From the NCBI GenBank assembly GCA_947579605.1, contig OX388318.1, forward strand, positions 4,154,001 to 4,218,000: 64,000 nucleotides of DNA, given 5' to 3'. The position numbers and the translations under genes were made by a program. The DNA is from Athripsodes cinereus (lineage: Eukaryota > Arthropoda > Insecta > Trichoptera > Leptoceridae). Under the pieces are notes generated by a model, which saw only the letters and a list, made by a program, of their open reading frames with translations, searched no databases and was not told the origin of the DNA. Below are positions 63,189 through 64,000 of the stretch, in pieces; the first letter of the stretch is position 1; each line of letters opens with the position of its first letter.

Positions 63189-63801
63189 ATGATTAACATG
63201 GTGATGTGCGCTATAAATGGTTGTGGTTATAAATCCAATCCAACTTTCGCAGGAAACAGGATTGTCATATTTTCGGTAAGTTGTTTTGTATTGTAGTTTT
63301 TATCTTAATATATTGCGATTTTAAAGTCGTTTATATTATAATTCGTATACTTATAAATGATCATAATAATGTTATAAACGTTCTATATAATTATCTGTCC
63401 TTATTCTCCTATATCTACACATGTAACTTGTTTTCCATTCTGTCATCTGACAATACAAAGAACCTACAATCTGATGTTTGGTTTGTTTACCCGTTAGAAT
63501 GAAATGTTTCATGCATACAAATCTGATCAGGTTAATGATATTATCGCATGTTTATAAACAAAATCATTTTTTGTAGTTTTCCAAAGGATCCAGAAAGGAG
63601 AAACTGGACATTATCCAATATTTGACACCAAGTAAACGTAGTGTTTTGTGTTCAAAAACATCTCGTTTTTCTGCGAGGTTGGAGAAAAACGTCATTCTTA
63701 CGAAATATCCTGAGTTTCCCGCTCATTTGCAAGTTCGTGTGTTTTATATTATTATTCATTTAGAAATTGTCATTCATTCTCTCCATATTGTGTGTATATG
63801 A
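63189..63801 (+). pseudogene. decayed THAP-type zinc-finger gene, two exons
   Basis: Exon 1 (63189-63275) encodes MINMVMCAINGCGYKSNPTF up to VIFS and ends at GTAAGT. Exon 2 starts at 63577 after TTTTTTGTAG. The C-x4-C pair and, 41 residues on, a Cys (VLCSK) have THAP C2CH spacing, and SARLEKNVILTKYPEFPAHL is the THAP C-terminal stretch. Two faults stand out. The expected FPKDPERR motif is present only in another frame of exon 2, so the spliced frame reads FSKGSRKEK; and the zinc-binding His after the last Cys is replaced (Cys-Ser-Lys-Thr). The spliced frame still runs open to TGA at 63799, and AATAAATAA follows near 63815. THAP domains bind DNA and occur in P-element-type transposases and expanded insect gene families. 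I read this as a damaged copy. Confidence 0.6.
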
Positions 63802-64000
63802 AAACAAAGTTTAAAAATAAATAATGATTTTGAAATGAAATACTCAATTTTATTTACTCATCCTATTCCCTATTTCATCAAGTATATGAAAACATTAAGT
63901 TATGTGGCATTGTAATTATTTTAAGAAGTAAATATAATGTTTTCTGATACTGTGAATAATTTCCATACATTGCCCATACAAATGTTAAATAAAGTATTTC
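63802..64000. other. 3' flank of the THAP-like remnant
   Basis: AT-rich sequence with AATAAATAATG just after the stop and another AATAAAG near the edge. No further coding signal. Confidence 0.5.

Larger units (their letters stand above)
41129..64000 (+). other. probable hnRNP K intron of at least 22.8 kb, open at the right edge
   Basis: It starts with GTAAGT at 41129. No downstream hnRNP K exon was recognised, so the intron is inferred to extend past the window. It carries most of the window's mobile elements: hAT MITEs at 42408, 47342 and 49994, a TA-type MITE at 44776, the Tc1 transposon at 51483, the 161-bp satellite at 54043 and the THAP-like remnant at 63189. Intervals not listed separately (about 42911-44775, 45332-47333, 47550-49301, 50339-50998, 53262-54042, 56581-60470 and 60569-63188) are AT-rich, with simple repeats but no supported gene. 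Confidence 0.55.

Noticed and set aside
41129..64000. mir-7 precursor, expected from the gene's known host role in fly and human
   Set aside because: The mature sequence starting TGGAAGACTAG was not seen by eye on the plus strand of the window. It is more likely in the missing 3' part.
1..64000. CRISPR arrays, bacterial operons, ribosome-binding sites, rRNA
   Set aside because: Nothing in the window fits; the intron-exon structure shows it is eukaryotic nuclear DNA. The regular 161-bp and 163-bp arrays have no spacers.

Overview
This is AT-rich eukaryotic DNA, most likely from an insect. It has long introns with GT-AG borders, many short terminal-inverted-repeat transposons, several non-LTR retrotransposon 3' ends, and scattered TAGGTACCTAC-type words common in insect genomes. 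A hemipteran such as an aphid fits the look, but I cannot fix the order from sequence alone. Most long reading frames in the window are chance frames.

The one gene I recognise confidently is the plus-strand orthologue of heterogeneous nuclear ribonucleoprotein K (Drosophila bancal/HnRNP-K). Five coding exons (30422-30520, 32729-32785, 34111-34154, 35723-35795, 41018-41128) join in frame into 128 residues. They hold an Arg-rich N-terminus, a complete KH1 domain with GKGG, and the first half of KH2 with GKAG. The rest of KH2, KH3 and the 3' end were not found and probably lie beyond base 64000, so 41129 to the right edge is read as one intron of at least 22.8 kb. The 30.4 kb to the left holds no recognisable gene; it may be 5' intron or intergenic.

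The rest is a layered repeat landscape. It contains: (i) an apparently complete Tc1-type transposon (51483-53259) with 29-bp perfect inverted repeats, TA target duplication and a DD34E transposase that needs removal of a 102-bp intron; (ii) four hAT-type MITEs with exact 8-bp target duplications (14980-15288, 42408-42902, 47342-47541, 49994-50330), three of them built from short palindromic words; (iii) a PIF/Harbinger-like MITE with TTA duplication (7568-8116) next to a partial copy; (iv) a TA-flanked MITE (44776-45331); (v) a probable GTTCAC-rich MITE (23907-24377); (vi) a nearly perfect satellite array of thirteen 161-bp units (54043-56129); (vii) a three-unit 163-bp tandem repeat split by a retrotransposon (36823-37674); (viii) 3' ends of at least three or four non-LTR families, one carrying a stem-loop that covaries between copies; and (ix) a coding-looking dispersed repeat.

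At the right edge is a decayed two-exon THAP-like zinc-finger gene (63189-63801). A handful of unidentified exon-like reading frames with good splice sites (notably minus 17056-17229 and 27246-27472, plus 60471-60568) do not belong to any gene I can name and are flagged as leads.
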